5,248 nt of DNA from Clostridiales bacterium UBA6330 (GTDB lineage Bacteria; Bacillota; Clostridia; Oscillospirales; CAG-272), in assembly GCA_002438075.1 (NCBI GenBank), contig DJSQ01000065.1, forward strand, positions 3,914 to 9,161. The letters are read 5' to 3'. The position numbers and the translations under genes were made by a program. Of this stretch, positions 1 through 5,238 are shown piece after piece. Each line of letters starts with the position of its first letter. Within the stretch, counting starts at the first letter, position 1. Under the pieces are notes generated by a model. That model was not told where the DNA came from. It ran no database searches and saw nothing but the letters and a program-made list of their open reading frames with translations.

Positions 1-33
1 CACCACCCCGTGCGTTGAAAGTTTTTGAAGGTT

Positions 34-65
34 CTTAGGAAACTTTTTTCAAAAAGTTTCCTAAG
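34..65. repeat. AT-rich perfect inverted repeat (hairpin)
   Basis: The arms CTTAGGAAACTTTTT (34-48) and AAAAAGTTTCCTAAG (51-65) are exact reverse complements separated by two bases, so 15 pairs are possible. It lies about 38 nt past the stop codon of the AraC gene that ends at 103. It may form the 3' hairpin of that transcript, but no run of T follows on the minus strand, so I do not call it a standard intrinsic terminator. With the GC hairpin at 71-85 it looks like one composite intergenic repeat of the dispersed type common in Clostridia. That last point is from memory, not from a search. Confidence 0.6.
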
Positions 66-70
66 TGGGT

Positions 71-85
71 TCGGGCAACGCCCGA
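71..85. repeat. GC hairpin TCGGGC-AAC-GCCCGA
   Basis: Six-base arms TCGGGC (71-76) and GCCCGA (80-85) flank a 3-nt loop, 18 nt beyond the stop of the AraC gene. Read on the minus strand it comes before the AT-rich hairpin, so both would lie in the 3' end of that transcript. It is the likely second half of a composite dispersed palindromic repeat. No strong U-tract follows on either strand. Confidence 0.5.
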
Positions 86-102
86 GATCTTTGCCCCTCC
101 CT

Positions 103-921
103 TTATTCCACGCGGTAGGGAACGGAGCGGGAGCGGCGGAACTGACCGGGGGTCAGACGGTAGGCGCGGCGAAAGGCGGCGCTGAAGCGGCAGGGCTTGC
201 TGAAGGCGAGGGACTCGGAGATTTCGGTAACCGAGCGGTCGGTAGAAAGAAGCAGACGCTTGGCTTCTTCGAGCTTCAGGGTGATGTGGAAGGCGTGTGG
301 CGTGTGTCCTGTCAGCTCTTTGAAAAGGTTGTTGAAGCGGGAGGGACTGTACCCGATGCGGGCGGCGAGCACTTCAACGGGGAGCGGCTCGGTCAGGTGC
401 GCGCGCATATAGCGGATGCTGTCGTAGACTGCCTGCCTGCCCGCAGGGAGAGAAGTGGGCGGCAAGGACTGCCCGTTCTGTGCGGAAAGGCGGTAGAGGA
501 GTAGGAGCAACCGCAGCTGCTCCTCGGCTTTGCGGGAAGCGGCGGGCGCGGCGCAGCGTGTGTCGGTCAGGTCCCCCCACAAACGGAGCAGAGAGGGGTC
601 TGCATCGATGTAGTGCGGAATTTTGTTTGACAGCGCGTCAAGCGTGCCGTCCGATTCGGAAGTGGCGGAGAAGTAGAGAAATTCAATGCGAACGGCGGGA
701 TCCTGCGGGGCAAAATTGCTGTAGCGGATGTCACCGGGACGGCAGAACAGGATGCGGTTTTCACGGATTTCGCAAACGGTGTCATTGATGACTGTCTCGC
801 CGCCCGTTTTGCGGTACAGCTCGATTTCATAGGTGGAAACGAACCGCGCGGGTGTGCGGACCCGCAAATCGGGGTTGCACCAAACGCCGCTGTCCGATAT
901 TCGGATGTCGGGTAGTTGCAT
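103..921 (-). CDS. AraC-family transcriptional regulator 1
   Basis: A 272-residue cytoplasmic DNA-binding regulator of normal length for the AraC/XylS family. Residues 1-85 form a cupin-like ligand-sensing N-terminal domain with the pattern SGVW, YEIELY, RPGDIR and FLYF. Residues 165-264 are the two-helix-turn-helix domain: the first HTH is around VEVLAARIGYSPSRFNNLF (182-200), and the second is at about 231-253 and ends in FSAAFRRAYRLTPGQF. One oddity is SLAF, where the second HTH normally has a Gly-Phe pair, so Ala239 replaces the common Gly. The start ATG at 921 has AAGGAGG four bases upstream. Only eight bases separate the ribosome site from a perfect 36-nt palindrome, so no promoter fits between them; the gene must be read through that hairpin or start within the peptide gene upstream. 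It is clearly paralogous to the regulator at 4232-5014. Likely role: control of the surface-protein operon it follows. The ligand is unknown. Confidence 0.92.
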   Translation of the reverse strand: MQLPDIRISDSGVWCNPDLRVRTPARFVSTYEIELYRKTGGETVINDTVCEIRENRILFCRPGDIRYSNFAPQDPAVRIEFLYFSATSESDGTLDALSNKIPHYIDADPSLLRLWGDLTDTRCAAPAASRKAEEQLRLLLLLYRLSAQNGQSLPPTSLPAGRQAVYDSIRYMRAHLTEPLPVEVLAARIGYSPSRFNNLFKELTGHTPHAFHITLKLEEAKRLLLSTDRSVTEISESLAFSKPCRFSAAFRRAYRLTPGQFRRSRSVPYRVE

Positions 922-940
922 GGGACCTCCTTGAAAAGGA

Positions 941-976
941 AGAGCCGTTCCGTACCGATCGGTACGGAACGGCTCT
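941..976 (-). terminator. Perfect 36-nt palindrome; terminator or attenuator
   Basis: The 36 bases are fully self-complementary (18+18), centred on GATC, with arms reading AGAGCCGTTCCGTACC and its reverse complement. On the minus strand the hairpin is followed by TCCTTTTC, an imperfect U-rich tail. It starts 13 nt after the stop of the 43-residue peptide gene and ends 8 nt before the ribosome site of AraC regulator 1. The most likely role is terminator of the surface-protein operon. Because the regulator has no room for a promoter after it, partial read-through (attenuation) is probable. A DNA-binding site for a dimeric repressor is an alternative. Confidence 0.65.
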
Positions 977-989
977 ATTGATGCTTGGA

Positions 990-1121
990 TTATGCAAAGA
1001 AGTCGGAACCGCCGTTGAAGTATTGCTCGCCATTGAAAACGGTCGGGTCGCTGGTTGTCAATACATCAACCGTATCAAGATGCTCAATGGAAAGAGAAAC
1101 GGGGAAATATGCTTTTTTCAT
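990..1121 (-). CDS. Small 43-residue peptide, unknown function
   Basis: A short reading frame of 43 codons starts at ATG 1121, with AAAGGAG nine bases upstream, and ends at TAA 990-992. The gap to the preceding gene's stop is only 22 nt, so it is the third gene of the operon. The peptide begins MKKAYFPVSLSIEHLDTVDV, continues LTTSDPT, and ends FNGGSDFFA. It has no membrane segment and no convincing signal peptide (only two lysines and no hydrophobic stretch). The pattern MKK-x-Y-x-P-x-L with acidic residues, then D-V-(x)-T-(T/S)-S, resembles abundant short hypothetical proteins of gut Clostridia that I recall but cannot name as a family. The strong ribosome site, tight spacing and following hairpin support a real gene. 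No maturation enzyme is visible, so calling it a modified-peptide precursor would be speculation. Confidence 0.7.
   Translation of the reverse strand: MKKAYFPVSLSIEHLDTVDVLTTSDPTVFNGEQYFNGGSDFFA
1032..1061 (-). promoter_or_regulatory. Possible internal promoter for AraC regulator 1
   Basis: TTGACA (1061-1056), an 18-nt spacer, then TTCAAT (1037-1032; 4 of 6 consensus bases) lie inside the 43-residue peptide gene. Transcription would start near 1025 and carry the palindrome in its leader. The perfect -35 makes it worth listing, but it is coding sequence and the -10 is weak. Confidence 0.25.
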
Positions 1122-1143
1122 GATGGTTTTCTCCTTTATCTTG

Positions 1144-2653
1144 TCAGTTTGCCGCGTTTGTTACGCTGTCAACGATGGTTTGGCAATAAGCCTTTGCTTC
1201 TGCGGATGCGTTCGCGTCGTTTACACAGTCAAGTGCAACCTGGTACATGGAGCGGGTTGCCGCAGTGTACAGCGTATCGCCGATGTAGGGGATGGCGATG
1301 ATGTCGCTGTCGTAGTTGGCTTCGGGGATGTTGTAGAGGACCGCATTCACGGTGTAGGTTTGTGTCGCGGGGTCATCGATGCAGTATCTTCCGGTTGCAA
1401 TGCGAGCCTTTTCGGAGGCTTTCAGCTCCTCAAGGGTCCATGCTCCCTCGTGCTCATCGTAGATGCTCTTTGCCATCAGGATAACGCCGAAGTTTGCGGT
1501 TTCCGTACCTGCGCCTGTGACGAAATTCTGCGAGAACTTCACGCCGAAGCGGATGCCGTTGTAGTTTGCGTCATCGTTGACGTAACGGAGCGACGCGCCG
1601 AGGGCTTCAACTACAGGGACGAATTCAACGACGGAGACATAACCCCAACCATTGCTTGAATTACAATTGTAAGCAGAAAGGTCATAGACACCGTCATCTC
1701 CCGCGGTGGGATATGCAACAGCCTTTCTCATGGTATTATCGCTGTCACGATGATAGTTGTATGTGATTTTGGGAACCATTCCTGTGTTATTGGATTTCAG
1801 TGTGAAGCCTTTGAATGTTGTTCCGTCAAATACCGGCTGTGCTTCACCGCCCTTGACATACATTCTGTAGTCACCACTGCTAAAAGTGGTAATGTTGATA
1901 TATTTGTCACTTGTACCATTGGTGACTTTGGTGGTATTGCCTGCGTTTCCGGAGAGGGTGGGGACTGCATCGTCTGCGCAGTTATTGACGATAACCATCC
2001 AAACCCCTGTTTTCTCCGGAGGACGACCACAGTTTCCTACTGCATCAAGCGTTAAGGTATCACTTCCCCCGTCAATGATGATAGCCATATTGTTGACTTT
2101 CACAGCTGCCGAGGTGAAACTGCTGTTACCGGACCAATTTCCGCTTGCATCACGCACACCGCGAACGTCTCCCATCATAATGCAATGTTCCGGCTTCTGT
2201 TGCCCCTCGATTGTTGCATCAAGATCAGCATATAAAGCATCAAGCGTGTAGTTGAAGGTACCGCCCTTGACATTGAAGATTACATTTCCGGAGAAAGTAG
2301 CTTTAGTGTTTTTTGTGGAGACATTTACATTATTGAAGGTTCCGGCTTCAAAGGTGTAGGTAATGTCATTTGTGAAATTCAGGTCATTTCTTCCAAAATC
2401 TCCAATGAAAACACCGTTATAAGTTCCGCCGACGATGCGGAGATTTTGACTGCCAAAATTGGTTGAAAATATACCCTTGCTGTTACTCGGGTCATCGGGG
2501 TCATCCGGTTTTGGGAAAAACCCAGTTTACGACTGTTTCTGTGGTTGAACCGGCTATATCCTCCGCACTCACCGTCACCAGCCCCGAAACGGCGCAGGTG
2601 GCGAGCATGGTCAGGACCAATGCGAGGGACAAAATCTTTTTGAAAACTTTCAT
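1144..2653 (-). CDS. Secreted beta-helix-like protein, frameshifted
   Basis: The gene starts at ATG 2653, with GGAG seven bases upstream, 27 nt after the preceding gene. Residues 1-30 are a signal peptide (MKVFKKILSLALV..., predicted cut after TVSA). At codon 46 the frame breaks: a run of five T on the coding strand (2520-2516) needs one base fewer to continue. As it stands, translation stops at TGA 2503-2501 after 50 residues. Removing one T gives a continuous 502-residue protein with no stops. Its residues 60-160 hold evenly spaced G-T-(Y/F)-N turns at 76, 104 and 131 (27-28 apart), which suggests right-handed beta-helix rungs. Residues about 349-502 (starting GASLRYVND, then NGIRFGVKF) resemble a C-terminal module I recall from secreted Clostridia proteins. 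No anchor or catalytic motif is visible. Function is unknown; adhesion or glycan binding is inference. The break could be a true mutation or a sequencing error. Without it fixed, only an unsignalled fragment from internal ATG 2178 (344 residues) is readable. Confidence 0.8.
2513..2520 (-). other. Frameshift site (+1) in the beta-helix gene
   Basis: The coding strand here reads GGG TTTTT CCC AAAA CC, a stack of short homopolymers. With five T, the signal-peptide frame runs P-K-T-G-stop. With four T it continues P-K-P-D-D-P-D-D-P into the long downstream frame. The frame downstream is open from here to 1144, and the frame upstream holds the only signal peptide, so the two belong to one gene. 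Confidence 0.85.
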
Positions 2654-2680
2654 ATCTTTCTCCTTAGTTGACAATTCAGA

Positions 2681-3871
2681 TCATTTATCGGACTTCTTCT
2701 TTTTCTTAAGGAGTGCGAATCCCGCAAGCACGGGGGTCAGGAGTGCCAGCTCAGCGATGGAAGAGGAGCATCCGCCCTTCTTGTCATCCTTCGGAGCATC
2801 GGTTTTTGCATCGGTCTTTTCCTCGGTGGTCGAAGCAGGGGTGTTCGGCTTGGAAGGCTCTTCGGATGTGGGCGGCTCGGTTGTCTGCTGCCCGGGGTTC
2901 TCGGGGTTGCTCGGCTGTTCGGGATTTTCAGGCTGTTCCGGTTGCTCGGGCTGTTCGGGCAGCTCCGGCTCTACCGCAAGGACCAGCTTATCAAAGAAGT
3001 AAGTGTTTTTGTAGCATTCCTTCTGCGCCTGCTCGTTTGCTCTGGAGTTGCTGAACAGGGAGTACTCACGGGTGCCCCAGTTGCCACTGCCTTCGCCGCC
3101 CTTTTCCTTTGCCTGATCGTCGCAGTCGACCTGTCCGACAAAGCCGATGACCGCGTCCGCCGTTGCGGTGAAGTTCTCGAATCTGATTTGCATTTCGCAG
3201 GTCCAACCGGTTGCCTTGCCATCTGCATCGGTTACGATTGTGGTCTCATAGATGCAGGCTTCCGTGACCGCTTTTGCAGCTGCCACTTCAGCTTCTTTTG
3301 CTTCCTTTTCGGGGTCATCGTCGGCAATGGTCTTGCCCGCCCAGATCGGCGCGTGTCCTGCGGCGGCATACAGCGTATTGCCACCCAGACCGTGATTGAC
3401 TGCGGCATTGTACATTGCGCAACCAACTACGCCGGGCTCGCTTCTGTAATCCATGTGCTGCTGACCCGAGGTGTTGAGGTAAACGCCGATGCTGTCACCG
3501 AGGTAGAACTGATACAGCGCGGTGTAGTCCTGCGTCCACTGCTTCTCATGCTCAGCGGGGGTGATGTAGGGGTCGGTGATGTCAAAGAACAAGTAGAGGT
3601 TGTTTTCGTCCCACAGGACACGGAGGCTGACTTCTTCGCGGGTCTTTCTCTTGGAATCGCGGGCAACGCCGCCCTCGATTTTAATCACGGGCGCTTTGAG
3701 GTATGCGTCATCCATTTCACCGTCGATTGTTGCGGTTCCCTTTGCCGCATAGAAGGTATCCGGCTCAAAGGTCGGTACATCATCGGCAAGGACTGCTACG
3801 GCAAGAACGGAGAAAAGCATACAGACGGACAGAATGAGCGTAAGAACTTTTTTCATAACGATTTGTTGCAT
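2681..3871 (-). CDS. Secreted, membrane-anchored CBM9-like/DOMON protein
   Basis: A 396-residue surface protein. Residues 6-29 are a signal peptide (MKKVLTLILSV..., cut after VLA). Residues about 37-300 resemble the family 9 carbohydrate-binding/DOMON-type fold: TATIDGEMDDAYL at 46-58, RVLWDENNLYLFFDITD at 84-100, DSIGVYLN at 126-133, and WTCEMQIRF at 223-231. Related domains bind xylan or cellulose ends or sugars, but the ligand here is unknown. Residues about 302-365 are a Pro-Glu-Gln then Thr/Lys-rich linker. Residues 366-396 are GGCSSS, a hydrophobic segment, then five lysines, a likely C-terminal sorting or membrane anchor. There is no LPXTG motif and no proper lipobox. It is first gene of the operon behind the promoter at 4046-4074. 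Start choice is uncertain: ATG 3871 has a GGGGGA element ten bases upstream, while ATG 3856 (MKKVLT) gives a more usual N-terminus but no ribosome site. GTG 3910 is less likely. Confidence 0.8.
   Translation of the reverse strand: MQQIVMKKVLTLILSVCMLFSVLAVAVLADDVPTFEPDTFYAAKGTATIDGEMDDAYLKAPVIKIEGGVARDSKRKTREEVSLRVLWDENNLYLFFDITDPYITPAEHEKQWTQDYTALYQFYLGDSIGVYLNTSGQQHMDYRSEPGVVGCAMYNAAVNHGLGGNTLYAAAGHAPIWAGKTIADDDPEKEAKEAEVAAAKAVTEACIYETTIVTDADGKATGWTCEMQIRFENFTATADAVIGFVGQVDCDDQAKEKGGEGSGNWGTREYSLFSNSRANEQAQKECYKNTYFFDKLVLAVEPELPEQPEQPEQPENPEQPSNPENPGQQTTEPPTSEEPSKPNTPASTTEEKTDAKTDAPKDDKKGGCSSSIAELALLTPVLAGFALLKKKKKSDK
2912..2959 (-). repeat. Pro-Glu-Gln linker coding repeat
   Basis: The coding strand has an imperfect 9-nt tandem unit encoding P-E-Q or P-E-N triplets (residues 305-320 of the CBM9-like protein: PEQPEQPEQPENPEQP). 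It forms the start of a flexible, cell-wall-spanning type of linker between the folded domain and the C-terminal anchor. Such tracts vary readily in copy number between strains. Confidence 0.7.
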
Positions 3872-4039
3872 AACGCCGCCATCCCCCGGCGGGTGACGCG
3901 TTACGCGCACCTTTCTTTCATATTTTTTTGTGTGTGACAGAACGGAATCGAATCGCTGTGGGTCGCGTATTGGGCGCGGAACGCACCGGGAGCAGTCCGC
4001 CGCCGTAACGCGGGCGCGGGGGAGCGGTTCCCCCCTGCC
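3872..4039 (-). promoter_or_regulatory. Long GC-rich structured 5' leader
   Basis: From the expected transcription start near 4039 to ATG 3871 the leader is about 170 nt and holds several exact pairings. GGGGGA (4023-4018 partner) pairs with TCCCCC in a hairpin at 4018-4034, right at the 5' end. GGCG-bulge-CGGA (4004-3996) pairs with TCCGCGCC (3980-3973). The segment GTAACGCG (3904-3897) can pair with CGCGTTAC upstream (4012-4005). The same segment can instead pair, via TAACGC, with GCGTTA that runs into the start codon (3876-3871). In that second fold the ribosome-site-like GGGGGA lies in the loop of a CCGCC/GGCGG stem. The two folds exclude each other, as in a translational switch. It does not match any riboswitch class I can recognise. 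Confidence 0.45.
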
Positions 4040-4045
4040 GCTTTC

Positions 4046-4074
4046 ATTATCGCATATTCCCGATTTGATGTCAA
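4046..4074 (-). promoter_or_regulatory. Near-consensus sigma-A promoter of the surface operon
   Basis: TTGACA (4074-4069), a 17-nt spacer, and GATAAT (4051-4046) preceded by TG at the extended -10 position (TGCGATAAT). It lies after the terminator of AraC regulator 2, so it is independent of that gene. It would start transcripts near 4039 and drive the CBM9-like gene, the beta-helix gene and the small peptide gene. Confidence 0.8.
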
Positions 4075-4105
4075 GCCAGAATCCGACGAAGAAATATCAC
4101 AATCC
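4075..4105 (-). promoter_or_regulatory. Putative AraC-type operator, 21-bp direct repeat
   Basis: Half-sites GGATTGTGAT (4105-4096) and GGATTCTGGC (4084-4075) match at 7 of 10 bases and start exactly 21 bp apart in the same direction. The proximal one touches the -35 box at 4074. Two major-groove contacts 21 bp apart next to the -35 is the classic arrangement for an AraC-family activator bound in forward orientation. The first half-site belongs to a 13-mer also found upstream of AraC regulator 2. A further short repeat, GCAGGAT twice with an 8-bp period (4116-4102), overlaps its distal edge. Confidence 0.55.
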
Positions 4106-4150
4106 TGCTATCCTGCGCGTTTTGGGGCATTTTTGCCCGTTTTGTGCAAG

Positions 4151-4184
4151 AAAAAAGAAATCACCCGCCCATTGGAGTGATTTC
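4151..4184 (-). terminator. Intrinsic terminator of AraC regulator 2
   Basis: The coding-strand arms GAAATCACTC (4184-4175) and GGGTGATTTC (4166-4157) form ten pairs (one G-U) around an 8-nt loop, followed at once by TTTTTT (4156-4151). This sits about 48 nt after the stop of the regulator and upstream of the next promoter, so it separates the regulator's transcript from the surface operon. Confidence 0.88.
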
Positions 4185-4231
4185 TCGGTCGTTATGCAAT
4201 ACAAATTCAGGGGGTGGGATATCCCGACCCT

Positions 4232-5014
4232 TCAGAAGTCTATATCCTTGCGCACCTTAATGTATTGGTGCGGTGTCATTTTTCGCCTCTCCCGAAAGAT
4301 GGCGCAGAAATGGCTTGCACTGCAAAAGCCGAACCGCTCGGAAACGTCGGCAAGGCTTGCGCCCGTAATCAGCTGTGTGGTTGCCGCGTTGAGCCGCAGC
4401 TCGATAAAATAATCGTAGGGTGAGGAATTCATATACTTACGGAACAGGTGCGTAAAGTGGGACTGGCTATAGCCCGCCCGCTGTGCCAGCTCCGCAATGG
4501 TGATTTTCTCGGTGAGGTGGTCCTTCATAAACGTGACCGCCGCCACGATTTCGCGCTGTCCCTCCTGCACGTAGGTGGGGCGCGGTGCATTTGCGGGTGC
4601 CTGCTCCTTGAGGCGGTAGAGCAGCTCGACCAAGAGCGCCATGGTGCGCAATTCGCAGTCCTTATTATCCAGCAGGTGGTCAAAGAACTCCGCCAGCTCC
4701 GCGTTTGCGGGCAACCATGTGGGCAGGGAGTTGATCAGCTCGCTCAGCTCTCGGCACTCGTTCTTTGGCAGGTAAAAATAAAGGAATCTCGTTTCATACG
4801 GGAATTCCGCGCGCCGCAGCTGCCCCGGGCGGACAAAGAGAAAGCAATTCTTCCTCGGCTCGAACAGCTCCTCCTCCACAAAGATTTTTCCCGTGTCGGT
4901 GACGTAGCACTCCAGCTCGTACTTATCCACGACCCGATACTCCGGCATACACAGGTACTCGGGTGGGCTTTTCCACAGCCCCGAGCTCCCAATCTGAATG
5001 TTTGGATATTCCAT
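4232..5014 (-). CDS. AraC-family transcriptional regulator 2
   Basis: A 260-residue AraC/XylS-family regulator, cytoplasmic and DNA-binding. Residues 1-82 form a cupin-like sensing domain that shares the pattern P-N-I-Q-I, SGLW, YELECY, LFVRPGQLRR and FLYFYL with regulator 1. Residues about 155-253 are the double helix-turn-helix: first HTH near IAELAQRAGYSQSHFTHLF (173-191), second near LADVSERFGFCSASHF (221-236), ending in the typical F-R-(x4)-M-T-P-H-Q-Y. The start ATG 5014 has AAAGGAGGA five to six bases upstream. It has its own promoter (5136-5108) and terminator (4184-4151), so it is a single-gene unit placed directly upstream of the surface-protein operon. The shared operator-like repeats before its own gene and before that operon suggest that it controls both. 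Its ligand, perhaps a sugar, is inference only. Confidence 0.93.
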   Translation of the reverse strand: MEYPNIQIGSSGLWKSPPEYLCMPEYRVVDKYELECYVTDTGKIFVEEELFEPRKNCFLFVRPGQLRRAEFPYETRFLYFYLPKNECRELSELINSLPTWLPANAELAEFFDHLLDNKDCELRTMALLVELLYRLKEQAPANAPRPTYVQEGQREIVAAVTFMKDHLTEKITIAELAQRAGYSQSHFTHLFRKYMNSSPYDYFIELRLNAATTQLITGASLADVSERFGFCSASHFCAIFRERRKMTPHQYIKVRKDIDF

Positions 5015-5028
5015 ATCTTCCTCCTTTT

Positions 5029-5086
5029 CGCACGTTTGTGCGTCGTTTTCTTACATTCGCGGCTCGCCCTCGGGCTTTTTTGCCGC
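5029..5086 (-). promoter_or_regulatory. Structured leader of AraC regulator 2
   Basis: The transcript from about 5101 carries two hairpins. The first is GCGGC (5086-5082) with GCCGC (5063-5059), enclosing GCC/GGC. The second is CGCAC-AAAC-GTGCG (5042-5029), which ends one base before the AAAAGGAGG ribosome site. They could modulate translation or stability. Nothing else is seen in this part. Confidence 0.35.
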
Positions 5087-5107
5087 AAATTTCCGTTCTT
5101 TTCTATC

Positions 5108-5136
5108 ATTTTAACATTGATTTTGACCCGCTTCAA
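5108..5136 (-). promoter_or_regulatory. Promoter of AraC regulator 2
   Basis: TTGAAG (5136-5131), a 17-nt spacer, TAAAAT (5113-5108), with TG at the extended -10 position (TGTTAAAAT). Expected start near 5101, giving a leader of about 87 nt. Confidence 0.65.
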
Positions 5137-5157
5137 CCGTTTTGCCCCAGCATCGTC

Positions 5158-5188
5158 GGATTGTGATATTATTCAGTTGTATTATGAT
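5158..5188 (+). promoter_or_regulatory. Putative AraC-type operator, reversed
   Basis: On the plus strand, half-sites GGATTGTGAT (5158-5167) and GTATTATGAT (5179-5188) match at 8 of 10 bases and start exactly 21 bp apart. The first extends to the 13-mer GGATTGTGATATT shared with the surface-operon promoter. The site lies 21 nt upstream of the -35 of AraC regulator 2 and points away from that gene, as upstream sites of some AraC-family activators (for example MarA/SoxS class I sites) do. Autoregulation by regulator 2 is the natural reading. Confidence 0.5.
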
Positions 5189-5219
5189 GGTTTTCTGTGG
5201 TGCTATGCGAAGGGAAGAC

Positions 5220-5238
5220 CTTGGGGCGCCGCCCCAAG
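5220..5238. repeat. GC palindrome CTTGGGGC-GCC-GCCCCAAG
   Basis: Eight-base arms (5220-5227 and 5231-5238) around a 3-nt loop at the very edge of the window. It resembles dispersed intergenic palindromes of Clostridia and may be part of the 3' end of a gene outside the window. No T-run follows on either strand within view. Confidence 0.5.

Noticed and set aside
987..996. Extra operator-like GGATTATGCA near the peptide stop codon
   Set aside because: It matches 7 of 10 bases of the half-site but has no partner 21 bp away on either side.
2501..2525. Programmed +1 frameshift at the CCC codon
   Set aside because: The stop in the original frame is three codons later rather than adjacent, and no stimulatory element is visible; an extra T is simpler.
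2590..2653. Lipobox in the two signal peptides
   Set aside because: LSVC and LATC have Val and Thr where Gly, Ala or Ser is expected before Cys, so lipoprotein processing is unlikely.
3908..3910. GTG start adding 13 residues to the CBM9-like protein
   Set aside because: A purine run touches the GTG with no proper spacing, and the extra residues (R-V-T-R-H-P-P-G-D) would spoil the signal peptide.
3901..3921. Seven-codon leader frame (M-K-E-R-C-A-stop) ending in the switch strand
   Set aside because: It has no ribosome site and is too short to support; noted only because its stop overlaps the alternative pairing segment.
2942..3937. Plus-strand open frame of 331 codons
   Set aside because: It is a shadow of the CBM9-like gene, with no plausible start signal and Cys/Val-rich translation typical of antisense frames.
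5062..5081. Plus-strand terminator (GCTCG-CCCT-CGGGC then six T)
   Set aside because: It would fit a weak intrinsic terminator, but no plus-strand gene precedes it; it more likely reflects the leader hairpin of regulator 2.
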